Assembly (NCBI GenBank): GCA_020697375.1
Contig: JAJFBJ010000006.1
Location: forward strand, 15,373-79,372
Direction: 5' to 3'
Length of the DNA stretch: 64,000 nucleotides
DNA from: Nitrospira sp.
GTDB taxonomy: Bacteria; Nitrospirota; Nitrospiria; Nitrospirales; Nitrospiraceae
Shown piece after piece: positions 17,946-27,078 of this stretch. The notes under the pieces were generated by a model. That model made no database searches and was not told the DNA's origin. It was given only the letters and a program-made list of their open reading frames with translations. A program made the translations under genes and the position numbers. The stretch's first letter is position 1, and every line of letters starts with the position of its first letter.

Positions 17946-19063
17946 AACAATTCCCGATAGACGGATTCCGTGCGCTCGATCGCGCGATCAAGCGAAAAGT
18001 CTCGCAGCACCCGTTGCCTTGCGCGGTCGGCATGGGCCCGTGCTTCCTGCCGGTGGCTCAGGATCCACTGAACGGCCCTGCTCAATGCCTCGCTGTTCTG
18101 TGGCTCGATCAAGCGGCCGGTCTCTCCATCGACGACCAGATCGGGAATGCCGCCGACATCGGTGGCCACGACTGGTATACCCATCGCCATGGCCTGCAGC
18201 AGCACTTGCGGCGTTCCCTCGATTTTGAAAGAAGGAAACACAAGGCAGGTCATGGCAGCAAGAAACTCCGGAATCTCCGTGCGAAATCCTGCCAGAATCG
18301 CATGCGGCCGGAGGCGGTGCCGGTCCAGCAATTCATCGGCCGTCTGTTTATCCCACGGAGGGCCGTCTCCGACAAATAGGAATTTCGCGCGAGGCCAGCG
18401 TTCCAGAATCGACGGCGCGGCTTCCATGAGGTAACGGAATCCCTTTCCCCGCTCCAGCCGGCTGATATAGCCGATGATAGGGTCGGCCTGCTCAAGGCCG
18501 AATTCTTTGGCAATTCCGGCGCCGCTCACCGTCGGAACAAACCGATCGAGATTGATGCCCGCCGGGATGTTCACCACATGCTCCGCGTTGAGTCCGGGAA
18601 TCCGGAGAAGATCCTGCTTGCCGCCGGCCGAAGAGGTCAACAGGCGGTCCGAGAAGGTCGTATAGATGAGGCTTGATATGGGGTTGGTTTTGACCGCTGT
18701 GCCGATGTGGCGGGTTCGAACAATCGGCACCCCGCGCAGGCGCGCCGCCGGTCCACAGATCCAATGGTCTTTTGAGCTGTGCGTATGGAGGATGTCGACG
18801 TGATGTCGTCCCAGGAGAGACCAGAACCGCGCCATCGACCGTATTTCATAGGATTGCCTCATGGGAAGAGGAATCATCGCCATGTTCTGGTCGCCGGCTC
18901 GCCGGGCGAGAGGTGATCCAGGGTTACAGACGAAGGTGAGCTGATACCCCCGGGCGTTGAATCCGGCGGCCTCCTCGAGCATCCGAATTTCGAGCCCGCC
19001 GAATCCCGTGGATGCGCTCGTATGCCAGACGGTGACAGGACGATGTCCGCGGGCGCTGCTCAT
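17942..19063 (-). CDS. glycosyltransferase family 4
   Basis: 373 residues from the ATG at 19063 (GAGG about 9 bases upstream); an upstream in-frame start is less likely. GT-B fold: N-terminal ASTGFGGLEIRMLEEA acceptor loop, then the nucleotide-sugar domain with IGYISRLERGKGFRYLMEA, AKFLFVGDGPP and the ExxxxxxxE-type segment FPSFKIEGTPQVLLQAMAMG, followed by VATDVGGIPDLVVDGETG. It probably adds a sugar in lipopolysaccharide or exopolysaccharide synthesis. Coupled to the NodB-fold gene. Confidence 0.9.
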   Translation of the reverse strand: MSSARGHRPVTVWHTSASTGFGGLEIRMLEEAAGFNARGYQLTFVCNPGSPLARRAGDQNMAMIPLPMRQSYEIRSMARFWSLLGRHHVDILHTHSSKDHWICGPAARLRGVPIVRTRHIGTAVKTNPISSLIYTTFSDRLLTSSAGGKQDLLRIPGLNAEHVVNIPAGINLDRFVPTVSGAGIAKEFGLEQADPIIGYISRLERGKGFRYLMEAAPSILERWPRAKFLFVGDGPPWDKQTADELLDRHRLRPHAILAGFRTEIPEFLAAMTCLVFPSFKIEGTPQVLLQAMAMGIPVVATDVGGIPDLVVDGETGRLIEPQNSEALSRAVQWILSHRQEARAHADRARQRVLRDFSLDRAIERTESVYRELL

Positions 19064-19441
19064 GATCGAATACCTCGAAGAATAGTCCCTCGGCCTGTGG
19101 AACGGGCGGGAGGCGCTGTGAGAGGAAGAGTAAGCGGGCGGTCCCATAGAATCAAGATTCGTCGTTATGCGGGACGGGAGAGGATTCAGTTTCTTGGTAT
19201 GAGAGTGGGCATGGATATGGTGAGAATCTCACATGGATGCTGCGAATACGACACAGATGAGCAGATTGAGTGACGGCCGAGCGACCCCTTCTCTGGCCCC
19301 TCTGCCTGCGGCCTTTTCCCCTTCAGCCGCCATTCTACATATGAAACAGAGTGGCGCACTTGTTGCGTAGTGGGAGTATGGAGTAAGGTAAAAAAGGAAG
19401 CGTGGTTTAGCAAGGTGAGGCTGAAGGTGAATGTGAGTCGG

Positions 19442-19822
19442 ATGATCCGCGCAATGGTCGCTGGGGGATTGCTGGTGTTTACAGTGTCCGGACCGGTCTT
19501 CGCTGAAGAGAACCAGAAAGAGGCGCTGGCCTGGAATCTCTTCCGCACTCCGCCGTCGGGCGCGTTGTCTCAGGCTTCGCCGCCGAACGATCGCAATGGA
19601 GAGGTGTTTCGGCAAACGCCTACGTTGAGCGGGAGGGTACAGCTCAGCGAGCAGACATTGATCCCTTATGTCGGAGCAGGATTCAATGGGGGATATGTGA
19701 CGGAACGTGAGCGGGCGCTGGGGCCTTCATCGGCGTTTCCGCAGCAAAATATCCTGGGCGAATCGTTGGGCAAGGGCCTGATGCCGAACGAGTTCCACAT
19801 GGGCATCCGCATTCCCTTCTAG
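19442..19822 (+). CDS. small exported protein of unknown function
   Basis: 126 residues from the ATG at 19442, which opens a signal peptide (MIRAMVAGGLLVFTVSGPVFA). An upstream start at 19370 would put a basic extension before it. The mature part is short, with a strand-like YVGAGFNGGYV segment and a terminal GIRIPF ending in Phe, like a fragment of an outer-membrane barrel. No family recognised. No close neighbour on the same strand. Confidence 0.55.
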   Translation: MIRAMVAGGLLVFTVSGPVFAEENQKEALAWNLFRTPPSGALSQASPPNDRNGEVFRQTPTLSGRVQLSEQTLIPYVGAGFNGGYVTERERALGPSSAFPQQNILGESLGKGLMPNEFHMGIRIPF

Positions 19823-20211
19823 CTCGTTCCTTTCTTTCGTCTCTTCAAAAATGCCAGCGTGCGAGAGATCTCGGCGCGATTCTCTCTCAGGTTTGGGCGA
19901 ACGCGGCGCGCATCGCCTTATTCCTGCCGGAAGCTCAGTCGATCATTGCGAAGGTGAGATGCCCTTGCCGGCCGTCCTCTTAGCTCAAGGCCCTCCTGCT
20001 TCACGGCCTCGTTCTCGCGTCGCCCGTCCCCTTGATGCCGCCTCGCTCGACGGTTTTCAGATTGCCCTTCATCCTATTCTGCGCCATGGCATCTGCAAGA
20101 TCTCCTGCAAGGCGGAACAAGCGGTTGCGCTTGTTGAATTGACAGCCCTACGCTATGCTTCGTGGCGGTAACGTTCCCTATTCCATCCCGACCATCGACC
20201 CTCCTTCACGA
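19823..20211 (+). other. intergenic region before the antiporter gene
   Basis: About 390 bases. An open frame at 19851-20171 has unlikely composition and is not called. A promoter-like pair lies near the 3' end; otherwise I see nothing. Confidence 0.4.
20131..20159 (+). promoter_or_regulatory. possible sigma70 promoter for the KefB-like antiporter
   Basis: TTGTTG (20131-20136) and TATGCT (20154-20159) with a 17-base spacer. The predicted start near 20166 leaves a leader of about 45 bases before the ATG at 20212. Confidence 0.45.
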
Positions 20212-22236
20212 ATGAGCGACTACGCAATTCTCAGTGATCTGTTGGTGATTTATGCGGTGTCCATCGTCGTGGTCTTCGTATTTCACCAGTTTCGCTTGCC
20301 GTCGATCGCCGGGTTTCTAGTGGCGGGGGCCCTGATCGGGCCGCATGGGCTCCATCTCATTTCGGATATGTCTCAGGTGGAGGTACTGGCCGAGATCGGG
20401 ATCGTGCTTCTCCTCTTCACGATCGGGATGGAATTCTCCTCAGCGCACTTTGCGGCAGCCCGCCGCATTCTCATGGTGGCCGCCCCGGTTCAAACGGGTG
20501 GCGTCCTCATCCTGGCGCTGCTCTGTGCCTTGCTGACCGGACTGACCTATCAACAGGGGATTTTCTGGGGCTTCCTCCTGTCCTTGAGCAGTACGGCCAT
20601 CGTCCTGAAGGCGCTGGCCGAACAGGGAGAGAGCGACTCGTTTCATGGACGTGCCACCGTTTCGATCCTGATCTTTCAAGATCTCGCGGTCGTGCCGATG
20701 ATGCTCATCACGCCGATTCTGGCCTCGCCCAGCGGTAGCGCGATGGGCGCGATAATGTTGACGTTGGTGAAGGCGGCGGTGGTTGTCGTTCTGATTGTCG
20801 GGGCGGCCTGGTATCTCGTGCCGCGGTTGTTGCAACACATTGTGCGGAGTCGAAGCCGCGAGCTCTTCCTGCTGTCGATCATCGTGCTGTGTCTCGGTAT
20901 CGCCTGGCTGACCTCGCTCGCGGGACTTTCGCTGGCCCTCGGCGCATTTATTGCGGGCCTGGTCATCGCGGAGTCTGAATACAGCCATCAGGCGCTGGCT
21001 GAGGTCCTGCCGTTCCGCGATAGCTTCAACAGTCTATTTTTCGTGTCGATCGGCATCTTGATGGATCTGCGCGTGGTACTGGACCATCCGCTGATCGTTC
21101 TTGGACTGTTGGTGGCGGTGATTGCCGGAAAACTAGTGGCCGGGACCGGCGCGATGATCGCGGCTGGTGCTCCTCCACGATCGGCGCTGTTGGTCGGGGT
21201 GGCGCTGGCGCAGGTGGGAGAATTCAGTTTCATCCTGGCGCAACAGGGACAGGAAGCGGGGCTGCTGACCGGGGATCTCTATCAGTTATTTTTGTCGATG
21301 TCGGTCTTGACGATGGTGGTGACCCCCTTCCTGATGCAGTGGTCGCCTCACCTGGCCCGGCGGATTGAAGCGATGCAACGGCTTCGGCACTGGTTGCCGG
21401 CGCGCACGACAGCGCATGTCTCGCAGCTCGAAGGGCCGCAGGTCCGCACCAAGGACCATGTGATTATCGTGGGGTACGGGCTCAACGGTCGAAATCTGGC
21501 CCGAGTATTGAGCGAGAGCGAGATTCCGCACGTGGCCCTCGACTTGGACGGGGACACGGTGCGCCGCGAGTCGCGCCATGGGGTTCCCATCTATTACGGC
21601 GACGGCTCGAATGCCAACGTCCTCCGGCACATGAGAATCGACGACGCAAAAGTGCTAGTCGTGGCGCTGTCAGATCCCTTCACGGCCAGGCGGGCGGTGA
21701 AGGTGGCGAAGGGGCTGAATCCGGACCTGCATATCGTGGTGAGGACCCGCTACTTGCGTGAATTGGAAGAGCTGCATCAGCTGGGCGCGGACGACGTCGT
21801 TCCGGAAGAGTTCGAGACCTCGATCGAAATTTTTGCGTTAGTGCTGCGGACCTACAATCTTCCGCAGGAATTCGTCGCACGAAAAGCCGAACAAATCAGG
21901 CGGGAAGGCTATGCCTTGCTGCGCCGTAGCGAGATGCCGGAACTCGCCCATCATCTGCGCGGCGGGACGTTGACCGATGTTGAGGTGGAAACCTGCCGGA
22001 TCGACGACGATGCCCCCGCGGCCGGCAAGTCACTGGCGGAACTTTCGATTCGTCCAAGGGCCGGCGCCTCTGTCATCGCATGGACGCGCAGCCAGGTGAC
22101 CCAGTCGAATCCCTCTGAAACCGTGCGCCTGCAGTCGGGAGACGTGCTCACACTCCTCGGATCCCGTGATCAGATCAGACGGGCCATGGCTCTTCTGAAT
22201 GAGCCGCATGACGGTACCAACCGACAGATCAGCTGA
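20212..22236 (+). CDS. CPA2 cation:proton antiporter (KefB/KefC-like) with TrkA-N and TrkA-C
   Basis: 674 residues from the ATG at 20212 (an upstream frame would add 19 atypical residues). Residues 1-390 hold about 12 membrane helices of a Na+/H+ exchanger domain: PSIAGFLVAGALIGPHGL near the start, the LSSTAIVLK segment, and QVGEFSFILAQQG. A TrkA-N (RCK-N) domain follows with VIIVGYGLNGRNLARVL, ALDLDGDTVRRE and a YYGDGSN loop, then a TrkA-C domain near 590-670. Such proteins export K+ or other cations and are gated by nucleotides. Monocistronic. Confidence 0.92.
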   Translation: MSDYAILSDLLVIYAVSIVVVFVFHQFRLPSIAGFLVAGALIGPHGLHLISDMSQVEVLAEIGIVLLLFTIGMEFSSAHFAAARRILMVAAPVQTGGVLILALLCALLTGLTYQQGIFWGFLLSLSSTAIVLKALAEQGESDSFHGRATVSILIFQDLAVVPMMLITPILASPSGSAMGAIMLTLVKAAVVVVLIVGAAWYLVPRLLQHIVRSRSRELFLLSIIVLCLGIAWLTSLAGLSLALGAFIAGLVIAESEYSHQALAEVLPFRDSFNSLFFVSIGILMDLRVVLDHPLIVLGLLVAVIAGKLVAGTGAMIAAGAPPRSALLVGVALAQVGEFSFILAQQGQEAGLLTGDLYQLFLSMSVLTMVVTPFLMQWSPHLARRIEAMQRLRHWLPARTTAHVSQLEGPQVRTKDHVIIVGYGLNGRNLARVLSESEIPHVALDLDGDTVRRESRHGVPIYYGDGSNANVLRHMRIDDAKVLVVALSDPFTARRAVKVAKGLNPDLHIVVRTRYLRELEELHQLGADDVVPEEFETSIEIFALVLRTYNLPQEFVARKAEQIRREGYALLRRSEMPELAHHLRGGTLTDVEVETCRIDDDAPAAGKSLAELSIRPRAGASVIAWTRSQVTQSNPSETVRLQSGDVLTLLGSRDQIRRAMALLNEPHDGTNRQIS

Positions 22237-22248
22237 CACAACGATCGG

Positions 22249-23337
22249 CTAACTTCTCCAGCGGAGCGTGACGGGCCCTCTCAAGGGATGGTCCAATGGA
22301 TTGCCGCTCTGTACCGCCGCGAGATGGGCTGCCTTCAGCTTGTAATACCATTTAGCGGGGGTATCCGCGTCATCGATCAGCATGAGCGACGGTTTGTACT
22401 TCAGTCCCACGGCCTGCCGTTCCATCGCCTGCTTATCCTGCTGCATGAAGATATTGGCAAAATAGCGGAACAGAATCTTGGAGAAGGGGAGCCAGCGAAA
22501 GGCGTTCCAGGCGGCGGTAAAATCGATGCGGCATTGTTGTTCGCCGATCGGCGTGACCGTCGCCCGGGAGGAGACGAACATCGAACCGCATTGCACGAGC
22601 TCGAACCGCTGATTAGGAAGCACGAAATCAATGGTGGTCGTCAACGGGCCGCCGTAAAAGAGATTGAGGAGTTTGTAAGGCCCGCTGTTAGATGAGGGCG
22701 CATGGGGCACCATGCGAAATCCATTGGGGATCGGTTCGAAAGTCTTCGCCTTGTCGTGCATGCTGGCCTTCGTGCGCCACCAGGAACTTTGGTGAACGAA
22801 GGGCCCGTGGGCCGGATCCATGAGACCGACGATGCCGTCATCGATGGTGCAGTCCAATATCGTGGAGATCTGGATCATGCGATAGGGTGCCGAGGGCAAC
22901 GGCAGGCGTGGAAGCTCAGGTACCGGCTGAGCGGGCCGTTGCGGGTCGGAGAGAAACACCCATACGTAGCCGTCCTGGTCCTGACAGGGATATGAAGCGA
23001 TACCGATCTTATCGGCTTTGAGCGGAGAGCCTTCGATCAGAGCTGGTATGTGGCGGCAGCGGCCGCCCGTATCGAATTGCCATCCGTGATAGGCGCATTC
23101 GACGCGCTCTCCATCGAAATGCCCGAACGAAAGCGGCATTCCCCGGTGCGGGCAAATGTCTCGCATCGCGGCCACCATCCCCTGGCGGTCGCGGCAGATG
23201 AGAATCGGCAACCCCAGCATCACCTGCGATAACATCCGGCCGACCGCCAATGACGCGCTCGTGGCGGCCGGATACCAGAACCCGAGAAGGGGAGAACTTT
23301 TCGACGGTTTGAGTTCTGTGATGAGGTCTGTGCTCAT
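22249..23337 (-). CDS. Rieske non-haem iron oxygenase (PaO/VanA-like)
   Basis: 362 residues from the ATG at 23337. Rieske cluster ligands are C62xH64 and C81xxH84 (in CPHRGMPL and CAYHGW). The mononuclear iron site is suggested by MDPAHGPFVHQ, an Asp/His/His arrangement near residue 165. Architecture and the position of that motif match the pheophorbide a oxygenase/vanillate demethylase group. The C-terminal QDKQAMERQ segment is also typical. A reductase partner is not adjacent. The substrate is unknown. Convergent with the antiporter gene. Confidence 0.87.
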   Translation of the reverse strand: MSTDLITELKPSKSSPLLGFWYPAATSASLAVGRMLSQVMLGLPILICRDRQGMVAAMRDICPHRGMPLSFGHFDGERVECAYHGWQFDTGGRCRHIPALIEGSPLKADKIGIASYPCQDQDGYVWVFLSDPQRPAQPVPELPRLPLPSAPYRMIQISTILDCTIDDGIVGLMDPAHGPFVHQSSWWRTKASMHDKAKTFEPIPNGFRMVPHAPSSNSGPYKLLNLFYGGPLTTTIDFVLPNQRFELVQCGSMFVSSRATVTPIGEQQCRIDFTAAWNAFRWLPFSKILFRYFANIFMQQDKQAMERQAVGLKYKPSLMLIDDADTPAKWYYKLKAAHLAAVQSGNPLDHPLRGPVTLRWRS

Positions 23338-23493
23338 GGTATGCGTGAAGAGACGCCGCCGCGATGAGACTGCGCATAGGACGAATGGACTATAACGACG
23401 GGGCCTGCGACAGGTCAAGCAATCGCGCGCTGTAGGTGAGGCCGCATGTCTGCGAGCGCGGCGTCGGAGAATGTTTGCGGGCCCCTGTGTTTC

Positions 23494-23523
23494 TTGACAA
23501 GAAAAAGAAGCGGAGACTATAGT
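23494..23523 (+). promoter_or_regulatory. strong sigma70-type promoter of the DsrE-TusA pair
   Basis: TTGACA (23494-23499) and TATAGT (23518-23523) with an 18-base spacer. The predicted start near 23530 leaves a leader of about 45 bases. Confidence 0.7.
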
Positions 23524-23526
23524 CTC
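23513..23526. promoter_or_regulatory. 14-base perfect palindrome over the -10 box
   Basis: GAGACTATAGTCTC is a perfect palindrome centred on the -10 box of the DsrE-TusA promoter. Its position is that of a repressor operator. Confidence 0.5.
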
Positions 23527-23574
23527 ATTTACGAGTCATTGTGCCATGTCCTGCTCCGAGTCGCGAGGTATCCT

Positions 23575-24120
23575 ATGACCACCGCACAACTGACCAGCGC
23601 GCAAATCGAGCCCACGGCTGCTCTGGCCGAGCTCCGCGAGTCGAAGCCGGATCGCGTGACGATCGTGCTCCTCAGCGGAGACCTCGATAAAGCCATGGCC
23701 GCCTTCATTATCGCCACCGGGGCCGCGGCAATGGGAATGCAAGTGACGGTCTTCTTTACGTTCTGGGGACTCAATACGATCCGCAAGAAAGGCGCGTCCA
23801 GTTCGGCCAACGACTGGTTGCGTCGGATGTTCGGTATGCTCAACAAGGGCGGAGCCGGTACCCTGCCATTGTCCCGATTCCACTTCTGGGGATTGGGTAC
23901 GAAAATGATGCAAGTGGTGATGAAGCAGAATCGCATGCCTGGGGTACCGGAACTTATGGAGACGGCGCTGGAACTCGGCGTTCGCTTCATCGCCTGCACG
24001 ACGACCATGGGGTTGATGGGCATTACGAAGGACACGCTGATCGACGGCATCGACCAATTCGCCGGTGTGACCACGTATCTCGCTGAAGCCAGGCAGGGTA
24101 GTGTCAATCTGTTCATATAA
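23575..24120 (+). CDS. DsrE/DsrF/DrsH-like family protein
   Basis: 181 residues from the ATG at 23575 (GAGG 8 bases upstream). Matches the DsrE/DrsH-like family common beside TusA: RVTIVLLSGDLDKAMAAFIIATGAAAMG at 28-54, VTVFFTFWGLN, and a conserved cysteine Cys141 in RFIACTTTMGLMG. These proteins are thought to handle persulfide sulfur with TusA. It is followed after 21 bases by the TusA-like gene and ends with it at a strong terminator, so the two form a bicistronic sulfur-relay unit. Confidence 0.85.
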   Translation: MTTAQLTSAQIEPTAALAELRESKPDRVTIVLLSGDLDKAMAAFIIATGAAAMGMQVTVFFTFWGLNTIRKKGASSSANDWLRRMFGMLNKGGAGTLPLSRFHFWGLGTKMMQVVMKQNRMPGVPELMETALELGVRFIACTTTMGLMGITKDTLIDGIDQFAGVTTYLAEARQGSVNLFI

Positions 24121-24141
24121 GCGACAGTCCGGGGAGACTGC

Positions 24142-24387
24142 ATGATGCAGGCTGATGTGAAACTCGATACGCTGGGGTATTTTTGCCCGATGCCGATCAT
24201 TCTGACCTCGAAGAAGATTAAAGAGCTCACGACCGGCCAGGTGCTGGAAGTCCTTTCGGATGACGAGGGCATTAAGAAGGATATGCCGGCCTGGTGTGAG
24301 ACGACCGGTCATGAAATGGTTGGGATGGAAGAGGAGGCCAGCTCATCCAAACGGATCTATAAGGCCTTTGTCAAAAAAACCAAGTAA
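24142..24387 (+). CDS. TusA-like sulfur carrier protein
   Basis: 81 residues. The TusA/SirA signature CPxP is present as Cys15-Pro-Met-Pro in LGYFCPMPI, followed by the conserved TSKKIKEL helix and LEVLSDDEGIKKDMPAWC. TusA carries persulfide sulfur on this cysteine for tRNA thiolation, molybdenum cofactor or sulfur metabolism. Paired with the upstream DsrE-like gene. Confidence 0.93.
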   Translation: MMQADVKLDTLGYFCPMPIILTSKKIKELTTGQVLEVLSDDEGIKKDMPAWCETTGHEMVGMEEEASSSKRIYKAFVKKTK

Positions 24388-24431
24388 CAATCGGTGACAG
24401 GCGCGCCGACGCGATGCTGTCGTGCGAAGGA

Positions 24432-24468
24432 AAGCCGGAGGGCAGGATCACCAGCCTCCGGCTTTTTT
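24432..24468 (+). terminator. rho-independent terminator after the DsrE-TusA pair
   Basis: AAGCCGGAGG (24432-24441) pairs perfectly with CCTCCGGCTT (24455-24464) around a 13-base loop and runs into six T residues. Confidence 0.88.
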
Positions 24469-24535
24469 CTTGCCTCCCACTTTCCTGGGAGGCGCGGCAT
24501 GTCCGCATGCGAGTGAGTATGGAAGAGGGCAGGCG

Positions 24536-26143
24536 GTGAATCAGGTTGTCGAATGTGTGCCCAACTTCAGCGAGGGCAGGAATCCCGAGGTAATCCGGGC
24601 ACTGACCGACGTGGTCCGTTCGGTCTCGGGTGTGGCCTTGCTGGATGAAACGATGGATCCCGATCACCATCGTTCGGTCGTGACCATGGCCGGTCGACCC
24701 TATGCCGTTGCCGAGGTGGCCTTCCAGATGGCGCGGGTGGCATCTCAATTGATCGATCTGCGCAGGCACCATGGTGAACATCCGCGTGTCGGAGCGACGG
24801 ACGTCATGCCTTTCGTGCCCATCCGCGGCGTCAGCATGCAGGACTGCGTGCAATTGGCCCGAATGGTCGGGCAGCGGATCGGTAATGAACTCAAGATTCC
24901 GGTGTTTCTCTATGAGGAAGCAGCGTCCCGCCCCGAGCGGACGAATCTCGAATGGATTCGAAGGGGCGGGGTCAAGGGCTTGATGGCCCGTATGGAGACT
25001 GATCCGGCATGGGCGCCTGATTTCGGCCCGAAGCACCTGAACATAACAGCCGGCGCCACTGTCATAGGGGCGCGTGGGCCGCTCATCGCGTTTAACGTGA
25101 ACCTGAAAAGCCGGGATCTTTCCATCGCCAATGCCATTGCCCGACTGGTCCGGCAATCCAGCGGCGGTCTCCCGTTCGTAAAAGCCATCGCGATCGACTT
25201 GAAAAGCCAGGGATTGGTGCAGGTGTCGATGAACCTCACGAACCATGACGAGACGCCGCTCCACGTCGCGTTCGCCGCGGTGCGACGTGAGGCCGAAGCC
25301 CGTGGCGTGGAACTGGCGGGAACGGAAATCGTCGGGTTAGTTCCTGATCAGGCGCTCATCGAGACGGCCCAACAAGCCCTTCGCCTGGAACGGTTCGATC
25401 CACAACAGGTGCTTGAATCGCGATTGAACAGCAGTGAGTCGCGAGAGGCGTTCGGACGATTGTCGGCATCGCAACCGATGAAGAAGAAAGCGTCTCTGCC
25501 GGCCAAGGCCGGGACGGCCGATGGAGTCACAATCGAGGGGCAAGGTTTGACAGGAGGAAGCGTGGGTGCGCTCTCGGCGGCATTTGCAGCGGCATTGGGG
25601 GTCATGGTCGCCAAGCTGACTCGCGCGCGAACAGTCGAGCAGCGTTTGTCGGAGATTCGAACCCGTCTCCATGAATTGGTACAGCTCGATCGTGAAGCCT
25701 ATGCGCAGGTGCTTCAGGCCGGTAAGCTTCCGCTGACCCATCCCAATCGTTCGCTCCAGCTCTCGTCCTGTTTGTTGGCAGCGACGGAAACGCCGTTGGA
25801 AATCGTGAAGCTCTCCTGCGAAATCATTCCGTTTCTGCGCGGACTGCTGTCGCAGGCGAAACCGGAACTCCATCCCGATCTCAACATCGGAATACGTCTG
25901 GCGGATGCCGTGATCGACGGTTGTCTCGGGATGGTTGCCGAAAACATGAAGGCCCAGCCGAATCAGCAGCTTCTTGCCTCGATTCGTGAGCGATTTTCGG
26001 CCGCCGAACAAATGCTTGTGGAAGCGAAATCGCTATGCTACACTCCGCCCTTCGATTCGTGGCCGGACCAAATGCTGAATATTCTGAACTCGGTAAAAAG
26101 AGAGTCGAAGGTAGCTGACGATGGAAATCAAGGTCTTCAATAA
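24536..26143 (+). CDS. ftcD: glutamate formiminotransferase / cyclodeaminase fusion
   Basis: 535 residues from the GTG at 24536, which begins the conserved VNQVVECVPNFSEGRN; the upstream frame runs through the previous terminator. Formiminotransferase domain: residues 1 to about 295, with DPDHHRSVVTMAG and the catalytic His region RRHHGEHPRVGATD. A low-complexity linker leads to the cyclodeaminase domain at about 340-535 (GGSVGALSAAFAAALGVMVAKLT, LDREAYAQVL). In animals this enzyme degrades histidine via formiminoglutamate and feeds one-carbon folate. No hut genes are nearby, so a folate one-carbon role is more likely here. Confidence 0.87.
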   Translation: MNQVVECVPNFSEGRNPEVIRALTDVVRSVSGVALLDETMDPDHHRSVVTMAGRPYAVAEVAFQMARVASQLIDLRRHHGEHPRVGATDVMPFVPIRGVSMQDCVQLARMVGQRIGNELKIPVFLYEEAASRPERTNLEWIRRGGVKGLMARMETDPAWAPDFGPKHLNITAGATVIGARGPLIAFNVNLKSRDLSIANAIARLVRQSSGGLPFVKAIAIDLKSQGLVQVSMNLTNHDETPLHVAFAAVRREAEARGVELAGTEIVGLVPDQALIETAQQALRLERFDPQQVLESRLNSSESREAFGRLSASQPMKKKASLPAKAGTADGVTIEGQGLTGGSVGALSAAFAAALGVMVAKLTRARTVEQRLSEIRTRLHELVQLDREAYAQVLQAGKLPLTHPNRSLQLSSCLLAATETPLEIVKLSCEIIPFLRGLLSQAKPELHPDLNIGIRLADAVIDGCLGMVAENMKAQPNQQLLASIRERFSAAEQMLVEAKSLCYTPPFDSWPDQMLNILNSVKRESKVADDGNQGLQ

Positions 26144-26315
26144 CAACGTCGAAAAAGCCCTCAAGGTCGCCAAGAAGAAATTGGCCGGCGAAGGATTGTT
26201 CCGTGAGCTGAAGCGCCGCCGGTATTACGAGAAGCCGAGTGTCCGCAAAAAGGCGAAGGAGCGAGAGGCTCAGCGTCGCCGTCAGAAGTGGCTTGCGAAG
26301 AGGCGGTCTGATTAG
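26121..26315 (+). CDS. rpsU: 30S ribosomal protein S21
   Basis: 64 residues, normal length. MEIKVFNNNVEKALKVAKKK and FRELKRRRYYEKPSVRKKAKE match bS21, followed by a basic tail. It binds the anti-Shine-Dalgarno region of 16S rRNA and helps initiation. The gene starts 23 bases inside the 3' end of ftcD in another frame, so it depends on read-through from ftcD or an internal promoter. Confidence 0.95.
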   Translation: MEIKVFNNNVEKALKVAKKKLAGEGLFRELKRRRYYEKPSVRKKAKEREAQRRRQKWLAKRRSD

Positions 26316-26387
26316 ACGTCAGTCGTTTATTCCCCCGCCCCGCCATTTCGATCATCCTCCTGTCTTATCCCTCCTCCTGATAGATCG

Positions 26388-27047
26388 ATGCAGGCGAAAG
26401 ATATCCATGCCGTCATCCGAAGGCTGAAGCGAGAGGTCGCTGACTGGTCTGAGCCGGCCGTAGGTGTCGTGGCCAGAGAATCCGGCCGCGACCCATTCCT
26501 CGTGTTGATCTCCTGTCTGCTCAGTTTGCGAACCAAAGACAAGACCACTGCCGATGCCAGTCGGCGGCTCTTTGCCCTGGCCTCAACGGCAGCCACCATG
26601 CAAAAACTTACGATCCCTGCTATTGAGCAAGCCATCTATCCCGTCGGTTTCTATCGAACCAAGGCCAAACAGATTCTACGGATTTGCACCCAGCTACTAG
26701 AACGACACGACGGCCGGGTGCCCACTACGGTGGACGAGTTGCTGACACTTCCAGGGGTGGGGCGGAAGACGGCCAATCTCGTGGTGACGGTCGGTTATGA
26801 ACAGCCGGGAATCTGTGTCGATATCCACGTGCACCGAATCAGCAACCGGTGGGGCTATGTGAAGACCAAGAACCCGGATGAAACCGAACAGGCGCTCCGC
26901 CAAAAACTTCCACAACGGTATTGGATCATCTTCAACGACCTGCTCGTGCCATACGGGCAGAATCTTTGCCAGCCTATCTCACCCTTCTGCAGCCGGTGCA
27001 AACTGGTGAACTACTGCGATCGGGTGGGTGTCACGAAGTCGCGTTAG
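26388..27047 (+). CDS. nth: endonuclease III
   Basis: 219 residues. Base-excision repair glycosylase/AP lyase for oxidised pyrimidines. Seen: the helix-hairpin-helix LPGVGRKTANLVV with catalytic Lys127, catalytic Asp145 in VDIHV, and the 4Fe-4S ligands Cys194, Cys201, Cys204 and Cys210 (C-x6-C-x2-C-x5-C). Converges on the DsrE-like gene. Confidence 0.95.
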   Translation: MQAKDIHAVIRRLKREVADWSEPAVGVVARESGRDPFLVLISCLLSLRTKDKTTADASRRLFALASTAATMQKLTIPAIEQAIYPVGFYRTKAKQILRICTQLLERHDGRVPTTVDELLTLPGVGRKTANLVVTVGYEQPGICVDIHVHRISNRWGYVKTKNPDETEQALRQKLPQRYWIIFNDLLVPYGQNLCQPISPFCSRCKLVNYCDRVGVTKSR

Positions 27048-27078
27048 GCGTGAACCGTAAGACGTTAGGAAACAGTTG

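Noticed and set aside
19851..20171. 106-residue plus-strand frame
   Set aside because: Unlikely composition, no ribosome binding site, overlaps the promoter of the antiporter gene.
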